A DNA stretch of 64,000 nucleotides from JAHQVI01 sp963727575 (GCA_963727575.1 CAVSIA010000023.1:62001-126000); one strand, 5' to 3'; shown: positions 46,830 to 56,702, numbered from the stretch's first letter. The notes: generated by a model not told the origin, from the letters alone. Numbers and translations: made by a program.

Positions 46830-47594
46830 TCAGAGCAGCTTACGGTGGAAATACGCGCCGCGCATAAAATAGAACGGCACTGCGGCTTCCGGGTCATCCA
46901 GGCTGCCGGCGCGGATCCTGTCGTCGAGATCGTCCAGCACCATACGGGTGATGCTCGGCAGGTCCTGCCGCCTGGCGTCGGACAGCGTAAACCATTCGAT
47001 GGCCACGAATTCGCCGTCCAGGATCGAGGTGTTGCCGGTGATCTGATCGGCGGGCACGACGAAGAAACGCGTGTCGAAGCGCCTGCGCGTGCGCGGCGGC
47101 GTAATCGCGCGGGCGAGGAACGAGAAGCGGGAGAAATCGGGGCTGATCTGATTTGCGACGCCCGGCACATTGGCGCCAGTGCCGATGATGATGCCGGTCT
47201 CTTCCTGGGTCTCGCGGAGCGCCGCATGAGCGAGCGCATAGCCGCGCTGCGGGTGCGGCCGCCCGGCGATGCCCCGTAGCAGCTTCGCCGTCATCGGCGC
47301 CGCGAGCCGGCAACCGATGCTGCCCAGATAGTCCTGAGGCTCAACGCGGCCGCCAGGAAAGACGAATTTTCCCGGCATGAATTTCAGATTATGGTGCCGC
47401 TGGCCCATCAGCAGCTTCGGCTCCGGGCCGCTGCGGTCGAGCAGGAGCAGCGTTGAGGCGTCGCGGGGGCGGGAATTGGCAAAGCCGCTGTTCTGGACGC
47501 GCTCGGTCAGCTCGCGCCAGCGCCCGCCTGCCGTGGCCGCGCTCCTGCTTTCCGGCGATGCTTCGCCGTCCGGCTTGCCGACGGTGTCAACCAA
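46830..47594 (-). CDS. NUDIX hydrolase
   Basis: About 254 residues. The Nudix box is ALAHAALRETQEETGIIIG, with the metal-binding REtxEE core kept, after KFMPGKFVFPGGRVEPQDYL. It hydrolyses a nucleoside diphosphate linked to another moiety; the substrate is unknown. The open frame extends to an ATG at 47648 that would overlap the DUF983 gene by about 60 bases. I prefer the TTG at 47594, which overlaps by eight. Confidence 0.85.
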   Translation of the reverse strand: MVDTVGKPDGEASPESRSAATAGGRWRELTERVQNSGFANSRPRDASTLLLLDRSGPEPKLLMGQRHHNLKFMPGKFVFPGGRVEPQDYLGSIGCRLAAPMTAKLLRGIAGRPHPQRGYALAHAALRETQEETGIIIGTGANVPGVANQISPDFSRFSFLARAITPPRTRRRFDTRFFVVPADQITGNTSILDGEFVAIEWFTLSDARRQDLPSITRMVLDDLDDRIRAGSLDDPEAAVPFYFMRGAYFHRKLL

Positions 47595-48042
47595 CGGTCT
47601 CGACCTTTGCGAATTCGGCGTCCTCGACGTGATCGGGATCGAAGCCATGCATGTAGAGCGCCCATTGCAGCCCGACGATGACGCCCTTCACGATCGGCAG
47701 CAAAGACAGGCAGATCAGCACCGCGACCGGCAGCCATATTGCGGCGTGAAGCCAGAGCGGCGGCTTGTACGTCTCCAGGGCGAGGACCATCGGCACCAGC
47801 AAATGGCCGGCGATGAAGATGGTGAAATAAGGCGGCGCATCGTCGGCGCGGTGGTGGTGCAGCGCCTCGCCGCAGGCCGGACAGGCGTCGGCGATCTTCA
47901 GATAGCTGCGATACAGCCGTCCTTCACCGCAGGCCGGGCAGCGTCCGCGGCCGCCGCGGATCATGGATTTGAAAACATCGCGCGCGGGTCGGGCATCGCC
48001 GTCCCCGCCGCCATCGCCGTTTTGCGATCGATACTGGTACAT
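47587..48042 (-). CDS. DUF983 small zinc-ribbon membrane protein
   Basis: A 151-residue protein with two CxxC pairs (GRCPACGEGRLYRSYLK and DACPACGEALHHHRADD), probably binding zinc. Two membrane helices follow (YFTIFIAGHLLVPMVLALET and WLPVAVLICLSLLPIVKGVI). This is the DUF983 layout; function unknown. It lies between rnr and the NUDIX gene, as in relatives. Confidence 0.9.
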   Translation of the reverse strand: MYQYRSQNGDGGGDGDARPARDVFKSMIRGGRGRCPACGEGRLYRSYLKIADACPACGEALHHHRADDAPPYFTIFIAGHLLVPMVLALETYKPPLWLHAAIWLPVAVLICLSLLPIVKGVIVGLQWALYMHGFDPDHVEDAEFAKVETVG

Positions 48043-48114
48043 AGTCAGAACATACCTCGCACGAGGTTAAAAGGAAACGACGATGGGTCGCGTCCTATGG
48101 CCGCCTGGCTCGGC

Positions 48115-50370
48115 CTATCGGCGGCGGCGGACCGGCTTGCCGCGAACGCGCTTGCGCCGGGCCAGCTTCAGGTCGAACCGGCCTTCGCTGACGACCTGGA
48201 AGCGTAGCGCGCCGGCCACCGGATGCGCTTCGACAAGGCGGACTTCGACCGGATCGCCGAGCCGGAAGGTCTCGCCCGTGCGTTCGCCGATCAGCGCATG
48301 GTCGGACTCGGCATAGGCGTAATAGTCCTTACCGATCGTCGATGCGGGAATGAAGCCGTCGGCGCCGGTCTCGTTCAGCTTGACGAACATGCCGGAGCGG
48401 GTGACGCCGGAGATGCGGCCGGTGAAGGTCGCGCCGATCCTGGTTGCGAGATGAATGGCGATCAGCCGGTCGACCGTGTCGCGCTCGGCGGCCATGGCGC
48501 GCCGCTCGGCCTGGGAAATCTGCTCCGCGACCGCGTCCAGCTCGCCGATCTCCTCATCCGTCAGCCCGCCGGGGCCAAGCTTCAGCGACCTGATCAGGGC
48601 GCGGTGGACGATCAGGTCGGCATAGCGGCGGATCGGCGAGGTGAAATGCGCATAGCGCCGCAGATTGAGGCCGAAATGGCCGAGATTGCTGGGGCTGTAC
48701 TCCGCCTGCGCCTGCGACCGGAGAATGACTTCGTTAACCAGTTCGGAGAATTCCCCGTCCTTGGTCTGGCCGAGGACGCGGTTGAACTGGCGCGGCTGGA
48801 TCAGTCCCGCCTTCGGCATGGAGATATCGATCGTGGCCAGAAACTCGGCGAGCGCCTTGAGCTTTTCCTCTGTCGGGGCGTCATGGATGCGGTAGAGCAG
48901 GGGCGATTTCGTCGCCTCCAGCGCTTCCGCCGCCGCGACATTGGCCTGGATCATGAACTCTTCGATCAGTTTGTGCGCATCGAGCCGCTCCGGCGTGGTG
49001 ATGCGGGCCACGCGCCCGTCCTCGTCGAGAATGATCTTGCGCTCGGGCAGGTCGAGTTCCAGCGGCGCGCGCTTCTCCCGGCCCCGGCGCAGGGCCTCGT
49101 ATGCGTCCCATAGCGGCTTCAGGACCGACTCAAGGAGCGGCCCGGTGCGCTCGTTCGGGTGGCCGTCGATGGCAGCCTGGGCTTCCGGGTAGGACAGCTT
49201 TGCCGCCGAGCGCATCATGGCGCGCATGAATTGATGCTCGCGCTTGGCGCCGTGCTCGTCGAACACCATGCGGACCGCCAGGCAGGGCCGGTCGACATTC
49301 TCCTTCAGCGAGCACAGGTCGGTCGACAGAGCCTCGGGCAGCATCGGAACGACGCGGTCGGGGAAGTACACCGAATTGCCGCGCTTCAACGCCTCTTTGT
49401 CGAGCGCGGTTCCGGGTCTGACGTAAAAGGAGACGTCGGCGATCGCCACGATGACGATGAAGCCGCCTTCATTGCCGGCATCGGTGTCGGGCGCGGCCCA
49501 GACGGCGTCGTCGTGGTCCTTGGCGTCGGCGGGATCGATGGTGATCAGCGGCGTCTTGCGCAGATCGTCGCGCGCCTTCAGCGTCGGCGGTGTCATGTCC
49601 GCCGTTTCGTCCTCGACCGCGCGCGGGAAGACGTTCGGCAGGCCGTAGCTCTCGATGGCGATCATGCTGATCGCGCGCTCGCCTTCCGGATGGCCGAGCC
49701 GCTCGACGATCCTGGCGCGGGGCGCCAGCGCGCGCCCGGTTTTCATGATCTCGAAGCGGACCAGGTCGCCATCCTTGGCGCCCTCGTTCTCGCCCGGCGC
49801 GATAGGCCATTCCCTGAGCTGCTTCTTGTCGATCGGCTCGATGATGCCGCCTTCGCCGGAGACGCGGTAGACGCCGAGCTGGCGGGCGCGCTCCCGCTGC
49901 AGGATCTTGATCGGCGCTCCCACATACTTAAAACCCTCCTGCTCGGAGGAGGGATCGATCCGCGACAGGACGTGATCGCCGGTGCCGGGCATGCGGCCGC
50001 GCTTCAGCAACATCAGCACGCGCGGCGGCGGGCCTTCGGCGTCCTCGTTCCAGTCGGCGGGGATGGCGTACAAATCGCCGTTCTCGTCATTGCCGACGAT
50101 TTCGAGCACGCCGACCGGCGGCAGCTCGCCGCGCCCGCGCAGACTCTTGCGGTTCTTGGCGATCAGCCCTTCCTCGGCCAGATCGCGGAGCAGCCGTTTG
50201 AGGAAGATGCGCTGGTCGCCCTTCAGATTGAAGGCGCGGGCGATCTCGCGCTTGCCGACCTTGGCGGGCGAGGTACGGATGAATTCGAGAACCGCCTCCT
50301 TGCTCGGCAAGCTCGCGTCTTTTCCCTTCTTCGCTTTGCGTTTTGCCGGCGGCTTTTCGATGTCGGTCAA
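48115..50370 (-). CDS. rnr: Ribonuclease R
   Basis: A 751-residue 3'-5' exoribonuclease. It has an N-terminal helix-turn-helix-like segment (KVGKREIARAFNLKGDQRIF) and cold-shock domains. The RNB catalytic domain shows TIDPADAKDHDDAVWAAPDT (the Asp cluster) and PMLPEALSTDLCSLKENVDR. A C-terminal S1 domain with GRISGVTRSGMFVKLNETGA and a very basic tail complete it. It degrades structured RNA. It overlaps the topA stop by four bases at its start. Confidence 0.96.
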   Translation of the reverse strand: MTDIEKPPAKRKAKKGKDASLPSKEAVLEFIRTSPAKVGKREIARAFNLKGDQRIFLKRLLRDLAEEGLIAKNRKSLRGRGELPPVGVLEIVGNDENGDLYAIPADWNEDAEGPPPRVLMLLKRGRMPGTGDHVLSRIDPSSEQEGFKYVGAPIKILQRERARQLGVYRVSGEGGIIEPIDKKQLREWPIAPGENEGAKDGDLVRFEIMKTGRALAPRARIVERLGHPEGERAISMIAIESYGLPNVFPRAVEDETADMTPPTLKARDDLRKTPLITIDPADAKDHDDAVWAAPDTDAGNEGGFIVIVAIADVSFYVRPGTALDKEALKRGNSVYFPDRVVPMLPEALSTDLCSLKENVDRPCLAVRMVFDEHGAKREHQFMRAMMRSAAKLSYPEAQAAIDGHPNERTGPLLESVLKPLWDAYEALRRGREKRAPLELDLPERKIILDEDGRVARITTPERLDAHKLIEEFMIQANVAAAEALEATKSPLLYRIHDAPTEEKLKALAEFLATIDISMPKAGLIQPRQFNRVLGQTKDGEFSELVNEVILRSQAQAEYSPSNLGHFGLNLRRYAHFTSPIRRYADLIVHRALIRSLKLGPGGLTDEEIGELDAVAEQISQAERRAMAAERDTVDRLIAIHLATRIGATFTGRISGVTRSGMFVKLNETGADGFIPASTIGKDYYAYAESDHALIGERTGETFRLGDPVEVRLVEAHPVAGALRFQVVSEGRFDLKLARRKRVRGKPVRRRR

Positions 50371-52985
50371 GCCGATGCCTCTGAATTGGCCGACGGAGCC
50401 TTTTTGCCGCTCTTGCCTTTGGCCTTGGGTTTGGCGGTCTTGGCCGGCTTGCCGTTGGCAGCGCGGGCGGCGATCAGCTTGACGGCCTGATCCATGGTGA
50501 TCTCTTCAGGATTGACGTCCTTGGGAATCGTCGCGTTGACCTTCCCGTGTTTGACGTAGGGTCCGTAACGCCCGGCGAGCACCTGGATCTCGCCTCCGAG
50601 CTCGGGATGCGCCCCCAGGCTCTTCAGCGCCGTTTGCGTGGTGCGACCGCGGCCCTTCTTCGGCTCCGCGAGCAGGCTCACGGCGCGATTGAGGCCGATG
50701 GTGAACACCTCTTCGGGGCCTTCGAGATTGGCATATTTCTTGTCGTGCTCGATGAACGGGCCGTAGCGGCCGAAACCGGCGACGATCGGCTTGCCGGTTT
50801 CCGGATGCTTGCCGACCTCGCGCGGCAGCGCCAGCAGCTTCAGCGCCAGCGCTAGGTCGATCTCAGCATCGAGACCGCGCGGGATCGAGGCGCGCTTCGG
50901 CTTGTCGCCCTTTTCCTCGGCCTCGCCGAGCTGGAAATACGGCCCGAACCGGCCGTTCTTCAGAAATACCGTCAGCCCCGAGTCCGGGTCGACGCCCAGC
51001 TCCTGGTCGGTGGACAGCGCCGCGGCATCGCCCTGCTCGGGCGCGGCGTCGGAGAACTGCCTCGTATAGCGGCATTCCGGATAGTTGGAGCAGCCGACGA
51101 AGGCGCCGAACTTGCCGATCTTCAGACCGAGCTGGCCGGTGGCGCAGGCCGGGCATTTGCGCGGATCGCCGCCGTCGGCGGCCAGCGGGAAGATATAGGG
51201 GCCGAGGATCTCATTGAGTGCGTCGAGCACCTCGGAGACGCGCAGCTCCTTGGTCTCGTTCACCGCGGCAATGAAGTCCCGCCAGAAATCGCGCAGCACG
51301 TCCTTCCAGGCCAGCTTGCCGTCGGAAATCAGGTCGAGCTTTTCCTCCAGGTCCGCCGTGAAGTCATATTCGACGTAGCGATTGAAGAAGCTTTCCAGGA
51401 ACGCCGTGACCAGCCGTCCCTTATCCTCGGGGATCAGCCGCTTCTTCTCGAAGCGCACATATTCGCGGTCGCGGAGCACGGCGAGGGTTGAGGCATAGGT
51501 CGAGGGCCGCCCGATGCCGAGCTCCTCCATTTTCTTGACTAGAGAGGCTTCGGTGTAGCGCGGCGGCGGTTCGGTGTGGTGCTCTTCCGCCTTGACCGGA
51601 CCGCGGGCCAGCGGGTCGCCGGCGCCGAGCCTGGGCAGCCTTGCGTCGTCATCGCCTTCCTTGTCGTCGATGCCTTCCTCGTAGAGCTTGAGGAAGCCGT
51701 CGAACAGCACCACCGAGCCGGTGACGCGCAGGCCGTAAGTCTCGCCGCCATTGGTCGCGTCGATGTCGACCGTGGTGCGCTCCAGCTCGGCGCTTGCCAT
51801 CTGGCTGGCAACGGCGCGCTGCCAGACCAGCTTATAGAGCCCCGCTTCGTCCGGCTTCAGCTTGCGCGCCAGGGTCTGCGGCAGGCGGCTGAACTCCGTC
51901 GGACGGATGGCCTCGTGCGCCTCCTGGGCATTCTTCGCCTTGGTCTTGTAGTCGCGCGGGCGGCCGGGCAGGTAGTTGGCGCCGAACTCGCCGGAGACCA
52001 CGCTGCGGCATTCCGCGATCGCCTCGGGCACGATCTGCACGCCGTCGGTTCTCATATAGGTGATCAGGCCGGCGGTCTCGCCGCCGATGTCGACGCCTTC
52101 ATAGAGGCGCTGTGCGACCTGCATCGTCTGGCGCGCGGAAAAGCCCAGCTTGCGGGAGGCTTCCTGCTGCAGCGTCGAGGTGGTGAAGGGGGGGGCGGGA
52201 TGGCGCTTATAGCCGCTGACATCGACGGAGCGGACCTTATAGTCGCACGCTTCCAGCGCCGCTTTCAGCTTCAGCGCCTCGGTCTCGTTCGGGATGTCGA
52301 ACTTTTCCAGCTTCTTGCCGAGCGCGCTGATCAGCCGGGCTTCGAATTCCTCCGATTTGCCGGTCTTCATCAGTGCCGCCAGCGTCCAATATTCGCGGGA
52401 GACGAAGGCCTGGATTTCGGTTTCGCGAGCGCAGACCAGCCGCAGAGCCACCGATTGCACGCGGCCCGCCGACCTTGCGCTCGGCAGTTTGCGCCACAGA
52501 ACCGGCGACAGCGTAAAGCCGACCAGATAGTCGAGCGCACGGCGGGCGAGGTAAGCGTCGACCAGCGGCGCATCGATTTCGCGCGGATGGGAGAAGGCTT
52601 CCTTGATCGCCTCCTTAGTTACCGCGTTGAAGGCGACCCTTTCGACCGCCACGCCCTTGAGTGCGCGCTTTTCCTGAAGGATCTGCAGGAGGTGCCAGGA
52701 GATCGCCTCGCCCTCGCGATCCGGATCGGTCGCGAGAATCAGCCGGTCGGCGCCCTTCACCGCCCGGGCGATTTCATTCACAACTTTTACAGAGTCGGAG
52801 TCCACCGCCCAGGCCATGGAAAAGTCGTCGTCGGGCTGAACTGATCCATCCTTTGCAGGAAGATCGCGCACATGGCCGAAGGACGGGAAGACTTTATAAT
52901 CCTTCCCCAAATACTTGTTTATGGTTTTTGCTTTCGCCGCCAATTCAACGATGACGATATTCATGCGATTTTCCGATTTCTGCAT
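50367..52985 (-). CDS. topA: DNA topoisomerase I
   Basis: A type IA topoisomerase of about 870 residues. The TOPRIM domain has ATDPDREGEAISWHLLQIL. The catalytic Tyr is in GLITYMRTDGVQIVPEAIAE (about residue 319). One C4 zinc finger is clear (KCPACATGQLGLKIGKFGAF). C-terminal repeats with GRYGPYVKHGK and a Lys/Ala tail follow. The near-universal start ESPAKAKTI reads VELAAKAKTI here, with the metal-binding Glu kept. The first codons are AT-rich. The likely start is MNIVIVEL at 52964. It relaxes negative supercoils. Confidence 0.96.
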   Translation of the reverse strand: MQKSENRMNIVIVELAAKAKTINKYLGKDYKVFPSFGHVRDLPAKDGSVQPDDDFSMAWAVDSDSVKVVNEIARAVKGADRLILATDPDREGEAISWHLLQILQEKRALKGVAVERVAFNAVTKEAIKEAFSHPREIDAPLVDAYLARRALDYLVGFTLSPVLWRKLPSARSAGRVQSVALRLVCARETEIQAFVSREYWTLAALMKTGKSEEFEARLISALGKKLEKFDIPNETEALKLKAALEACDYKVRSVDVSGYKRHPAPPFTTSTLQQEASRKLGFSARQTMQVAQRLYEGVDIGGETAGLITYMRTDGVQIVPEAIAECRSVVSGEFGANYLPGRPRDYKTKAKNAQEAHEAIRPTEFSRLPQTLARKLKPDEAGLYKLVWQRAVASQMASAELERTTVDIDATNGGETYGLRVTGSVVLFDGFLKLYEEGIDDKEGDDDARLPRLGAGDPLARGPVKAEEHHTEPPPRYTEASLVKKMEELGIGRPSTYASTLAVLRDREYVRFEKKRLIPEDKGRLVTAFLESFFNRYVEYDFTADLEEKLDLISDGKLAWKDVLRDFWRDFIAAVNETKELRVSEVLDALNEILGPYIFPLAADGGDPRKCPACATGQLGLKIGKFGAFVGCSNYPECRYTRQFSDAAPEQGDAAALSTDQELGVDPDSGLTVFLKNGRFGPYFQLGEAEEKGDKPKRASIPRGLDAEIDLALALKLLALPREVGKHPETGKPIVAGFGRYGPFIEHDKKYANLEGPEEVFTIGLNRAVSLLAEPKKGRGRTTQTALKSLGAHPELGGEIQVLAGRYGPYVKHGKVNATIPKDVNPEEITMDQAVKLIAARAANGKPAKTAKPKAKGKSGKKAPSANSEASA

Positions 52986-53251
52986 AAGGTGTGAGGGGTT
53001 TTCGTTCGAGATATGCGGATGATATCTGGATTTCGCCGCTTTGGTACATCAAGCCTCGACCGAACGGGGCCGTCACCCAACGCACAGTAAGGGCAAAAGA
53101 GCACCACGCTGTCAAATACAGAATGATAGGGGTTGAAACGTCTTGCGAGACGCAACCAAAGCGGGTATTTCCATAACCACTTAATTTGAAGAATAATAAC
53201 GTTTAAGCCTTTCCGGTCGAGATGTCACATAAATATAAAAAGGGAAAATCA

Positions 53252-53503
53252 ATGATCAGTGCTCAGGAACTAACCCCGTCCGAGGCACCATTTCTTTCCA
53301 AGCAGAACGATCAGCCCAAGCTGCCGGTCAGTACGCCTTCAGGAGCCCCGGTTGGCCCCAAGGCAGTGGCCGAATATTCCGCAGATATGCTAAATCAACT
53401 GCGTGATCTTGCTCACGGCGCGGGGCTTACTTTTCTTGCATATCTCATTCAAGTGGCAGTTGAAGAGGCAAAGATCCAGGCCGAGGAGCATCAGGATCGC
53501 TGA
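53252..53503 (+). CDS. Conserved hypothetical small protein
   Basis: About 83 residues from ATG 53252 (MISAQELTPSEAPFLSKQND). A disordered N terminus is followed by one helical segment, QLRDLAHGAGLTFLAYLIQV, and an acidic end. Similar short proteins with a DLA.A..L.FLAYL.D.A segment occur in Hyphomicrobiales, often near topA/dprA; no function is known. A start at 53222 would add ten Lys-rich residues. It is isolated on the plus strand between two minus-strand genes. Confidence 0.65.
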   Translation: MISAQELTPSEAPFLSKQNDQPKLPVSTPSGAPVGPKAVAEYSADMLNQLRDLAHGAGLTFLAYLIQVAVEEAKIQAEEHQDR

Positions 53504-53549
53504 AATTGGCGATTGAAGCCGTAAAATCAAGCGGTGCGGACCCGGTTCG

Positions 53550-54740
53550 TCACAGAAGAGCCTGCACGGCAGCGGGCCTCAGCGAAACGCGTTCGTCGGC
53601 GTGGCGTTCGATGCGTCCGGCAAGGTCCAGCTCCAGAAGCGCGACCGTCAGGCTCCGCACGCTCACGCCGGTCTGCCGCAGCAGATTGTCCGGGTGAACC
53701 GGTGCGAAACTGAGCGCGGCGAGGATGGTTTCACGGTCTTTGGAATCCGGCTCGCCAGAGCGGTAGTCCATGGGCAAGGCGAGGCTGGCCTGCTGCGGGC
53801 TCTGCCGCCATTGCGCCGCAGCGCCGAAGCCGGCGAAAAGCTCGGAAGCCACGTCCTCCGCACATGTGGCGAGATGGGCGCCGGCTTTGATCAGACCGTT
53901 GGTGCCGATGGCGCGCAGGTCGAGCGGATGCCCGGGGACGGCGAACACCTCGCGGCCCTGCTCCAGGGCGAGCCGTGCGGTGATCAATGAGCCGGACTTC
54001 TTCGCCGCCTCGACCACGACGACGCCGGACGCGACGCCCGAAATGATGCGGTTGCGTCTGGGGAAGTCCTGGCCGCGCGGGACGAAGCCGGGCGGCGATT
54101 CGCTGATCAGCAGTCCGCGCGTCGCGATCGCCTCGTGCAGCGCGGCGTTTTCGGGCGGATAGATATAGTCGATGCCGCCGGCGATCACGGCGACGGTGCC
54201 GGTAGCCAGCGCGGCTTCATGCGCCGAGGTGTCGATGCCGCGCGCCAGGCCGGACACGATGACGATACCGGCGGCGCCGAGATCGCGCGCCAGGTCCTGG
54301 GTGAAGTGGCGCCCCGCAGCCGATGCATTTCTCGATCCGACGATGGCGACCGTATTGCGGGCGGCCAAGCCCGGATCGCCGCGCGCATAGAGCAGCGGCG
54401 GCGACGCGGGGATGTGCGCCAGGAGCGGCGGATAAGCGGCCTCGCCCAATGCGAGGATCGCGGCGCCCGCGCGTTCAGCCGCTTCCCATTCCTGCTCGGC
54501 TTCCTCGCGTGGGCAGATCCGGCGCGCCTGACGGATGCCACCACGCCGGCTCAGCTCGGGAATGGCTTCGAGCGCCGCCGCGGCGTTGCCGAAATGGCTA
54601 ATCAGCTCATGGAAGGTGACCGGGCCGATCGTCTCGGTCCGGATCAGGCGGATCCAGTCGATCTTCTCCCGATCGCTGAGCGTGACCGTTTCGGTGTCCT
54701 CGCCCCTTGCGCCGTCCGTCTCAGCTTCGCCCGCCGCCAA
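53550..54740 (-). CDS. dprA: DNA-processing protein DprA
   Basis: 396 residues. The Rossmann-like domain shows VAIVGSRNASAAGRHFTQDL, GIVIVSGLARGIDTSAHEAA and RNRIISGVASGVVVVEAAKK, then ITARLALEQGREVFAVPGHP. The C-terminal winged-helix DprA segment is present. DprA loads RecA onto incoming single-stranded DNA during transformation. It overlaps plsY by about 20 bases. cinA, sometimes linked to competence, is 4.7 kb away on the other strand. Confidence 0.95.
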   Translation of the reverse strand: MAAGEAETDGARGEDTETVTLSDREKIDWIRLIRTETIGPVTFHELISHFGNAAAALEAIPELSRRGGIRQARRICPREEAEQEWEAAERAGAAILALGEAAYPPLLAHIPASPPLLYARGDPGLAARNTVAIVGSRNASAAGRHFTQDLARDLGAAGIVIVSGLARGIDTSAHEAALATGTVAVIAGGIDYIYPPENAALHEAIATRGLLISESPPGFVPRGQDFPRRNRIISGVASGVVVVEAAKKSGSLITARLALEQGREVFAVPGHPLDLRAIGTNGLIKAGAHLATCAEDVASELFAGFGAAAQWRQSPQQASLALPMDYRSGEPDSKDRETILAALSFAPVHPDNLLRQTGVSVRSLTVALLELDLAGRIERHADERVSLRPAAVQALL

Positions 54741-55314
54741 TTTTGCTCTCCTCGCCCTTCATAAGTCGCGAAATGTTGGCATGATGGCGGAAGAAGACCA
54801 GGATTGTCAGTACCGTGAAAAGCCCTACAGCGGGCCAGTCCTGCCGGATGGCGAGCAGCAGTGGCGCCGCGGCCGAGGCGATGAGCGCCGAAAGCGACGA
54901 ATAGCGGGTCAAGAACGCAACGCCGATCCACACCGCTCCGAACGCCGCAGCGATCAGCGGCGCGACCGCGGCGAGGATGCCGATATAGGTGGCGACGCCC
55001 TTGCCGCCCTTGAAGCCCAGCCAGACCGGGAACAGGTGGCCGAGGAACGCGCCAAATCCGGCGACCAGGCCCATCTCTGCGCCCCACCGGCTGGCAATCA
55101 GCACCGCGACGCAGCCCTTGCCGAAATCGCCGAGCAGCGTCAGCGCCGCCAGCCATCTTTTGCCCGTGCGCAACACGTTGGTCGCCCCGATATTGCCGGA
55201 GCCGATCGAGCGGATGTCGCCGAGACCGGCGAGCCGGGTGATGATCAGCCCGAACGGGATCGATCCCAGCGCATAGCCGAATGCGAGAGCGGCGACAAAG
55301 GCGAGACTGATCAT
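54721..55314 (-). CDS. plsY: Glycerol-3-phosphate acyltransferase PlsY
   Basis: About 197 residues with five hydrophobic helices and the PlsY motifs SIGSGNIGATNVLRTGKRW and GFKGGKGVATYIGILAA. It transfers acyl from acyl-phosphate to glycerol-3-phosphate, the first step of phospholipid synthesis. The ATG at 55314 (MISLAFVAALAFGYALGS) fits the family; an ATG seven codons upstream is less likely. It lies between the pseudo-dihydroorotase gene and dprA. Confidence 0.95.
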   Translation of the reverse strand: MISLAFVAALAFGYALGSIPFGLIITRLAGLGDIRSIGSGNIGATNVLRTGKRWLAALTLLGDFGKGCVAVLIASRWGAEMGLVAGFGAFLGHLFPVWLGFKGGKGVATYIGILAAVAPLIAAAFGAVWIGVAFLTRYSSLSALIASAAAPLLLAIRQDWPAVGLFTVLTILVFFRHHANISRLMKGEESKIGGGRS

Positions 55315-55368
55315 GCAGCGATCTCCGGCGCTCAATCGGCCAGCCCGCGGGGGCAGGCGATTTCTGGA

Positions 55369-56697
55369 TCAGGACTGGCGTGGTGAGTAGCTGTAGACGC
55401 AGCGTCCGGCAACGAAAGTTTTGATTGCGCGGCCCTGCAGGACGGTTTCGTCGAAAGGCGAGTTCTTGGATTTGGAGGCGAGCGCCTCGGCATCGACCCG
55501 CCAGGGGATCTCCAGATTGACGAGAGCCAGGTCCGCCGGACCGCCGACGGCAAGGCTGCCGCCCGGCAGCCTGAGAAGCTCGGCCGGGCGCGAGGTCATC
55601 GCCGCAAGCAGTGGCCGCAGCGCGATGGCGCCGCTGTGATAGAGCTGCAGCGCCGCCGGCAGCAAGGTCTCCACGCCGAGTGCGCCATCGGCGGCTTCGG
55701 CGAAGGGCCGGCGCTTGACATCGACATCCTGCGGATCGTGGGCGGAGACGATCACGTCGATGTCGCCGCTGCGCACGCCGTCGACCATCGCCCGGCGGTC
55801 GTCCTCGGAGCGCAAAGGCGGGCGGATCTTGAAGTAGGTGCGATAGGAGCCGATGTCGTTCTCGTTCAGCGTCAGGTGATTGATGCTGACGCCGCAGGTG
55901 ACGTTGAGGCGCGCCTGCCGGGCGGTGCGAATCGCGTCGAGCGAGGCGGTGCATGAGATGTTGGCGGCGTGGTAGCGCCCCCGCGTCAGCGCGGCGAGGC
56001 GCAGGTCGCGCTCGATCATGATGGTCTCGGCTTCCGACGGCGTGCCCGGCAGGCCGAGATTGGCGGACACCTCGCCCTCGTTCATGACGCCGGTGGCGGC
56101 GAGGTCGGGGTCTTCGGTGAAATGCACGATCAGGGCGTCGAAGTCGCGCGCATAGCTGAGGATGTTGCGCATCAGCTTGGCGTTGGCGACGGTCCGCTTG
56201 GCGTCGGTGAAGGCGATGGCGCCGGCTTCGCGGAGCAGGCCGATCTCGGTCATGTCGCGCCCGGCCAGGTCCTTGGTCATCGCGGCCATGGGATGTACAT
56301 GGACGATGGCGGTGTCGCGGGCGCGGCGCTCGATGAAGTCGACCAGCGAAACGTCGTCGATTGCCGGCTCGGTGTCGGGCATGCAGATGATCGTGGTCAC
56401 GCCGCCTGCGGCCGCGGCACGGCTGGCGGTGGCCAGCGTCTCGCGGTGCTCCTCGCCGGGCTCGCCGGTCGACACCTGCATGTCGATCAGGCCGGGGATC
56501 AGCAGGTGCGTCTCGCAATCGATCACCTCGGCGCCCGCCGCGGCGTCGGCGTCGACATGCGGGCCGAGATCGGCGATCAGCCCGTCCTCGATGCGCAGGC
56601 CGCCTCGTGCGTCCAGCCCGCTTTTCGGGCAAAACAGCCGCGCATTGACGAGCACCGTCGGGCCATCATCCTGCGGCGTCTTGCGGTCGGCGATCAT
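55369..56697 (-). CDS. pyrC: Dihydroorotase-like protein without metal ligands (PyrC'/PyrX type)
   Basis: 442 residues with the class I dihydroorotase fold: PGLIDMQVSTGEPGEEHRET, HFTEDPDLAATGVMNEGEVS, GVETLLPAALQLYH. The metal-binding HxH after PGxxD is replaced by QVS. The later His in the HVS region is Asn (AANISCTAS), and the catalytic Asp in TDHAPH is Ala (SAHDPQ). Active zinc chemistry is therefore unlikely. Relatives form a structural complex with aspartate carbamoyltransferase. It begins five bases after pyrB, consistent with that partnership. The true dihydroorotase should be elsewhere in the genome. Confidence 0.93.
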   Translation of the reverse strand: MIADRKTPQDDGPTVLVNARLFCPKSGLDARGGLRIEDGLIADLGPHVDADAAAGAEVIDCETHLLIPGLIDMQVSTGEPGEEHRETLATASRAAAAGGVTTIICMPDTEPAIDDVSLVDFIERRARDTAIVHVHPMAAMTKDLAGRDMTEIGLLREAGAIAFTDAKRTVANAKLMRNILSYARDFDALIVHFTEDPDLAATGVMNEGEVSANLGLPGTPSEAETIMIERDLRLAALTRGRYHAANISCTASLDAIRTARQARLNVTCGVSINHLTLNENDIGSYRTYFKIRPPLRSEDDRRAMVDGVRSGDIDVIVSAHDPQDVDVKRRPFAEAADGALGVETLLPAALQLYHSGAIALRPLLAAMTSRPAELLRLPGGSLAVGGPADLALVNLEIPWRVDAEALASKSKNSPFDETVLQGRAIKTFVAGRCVYSYSPRQS

Positions 56698-56702
56698 GGG
56701 CC

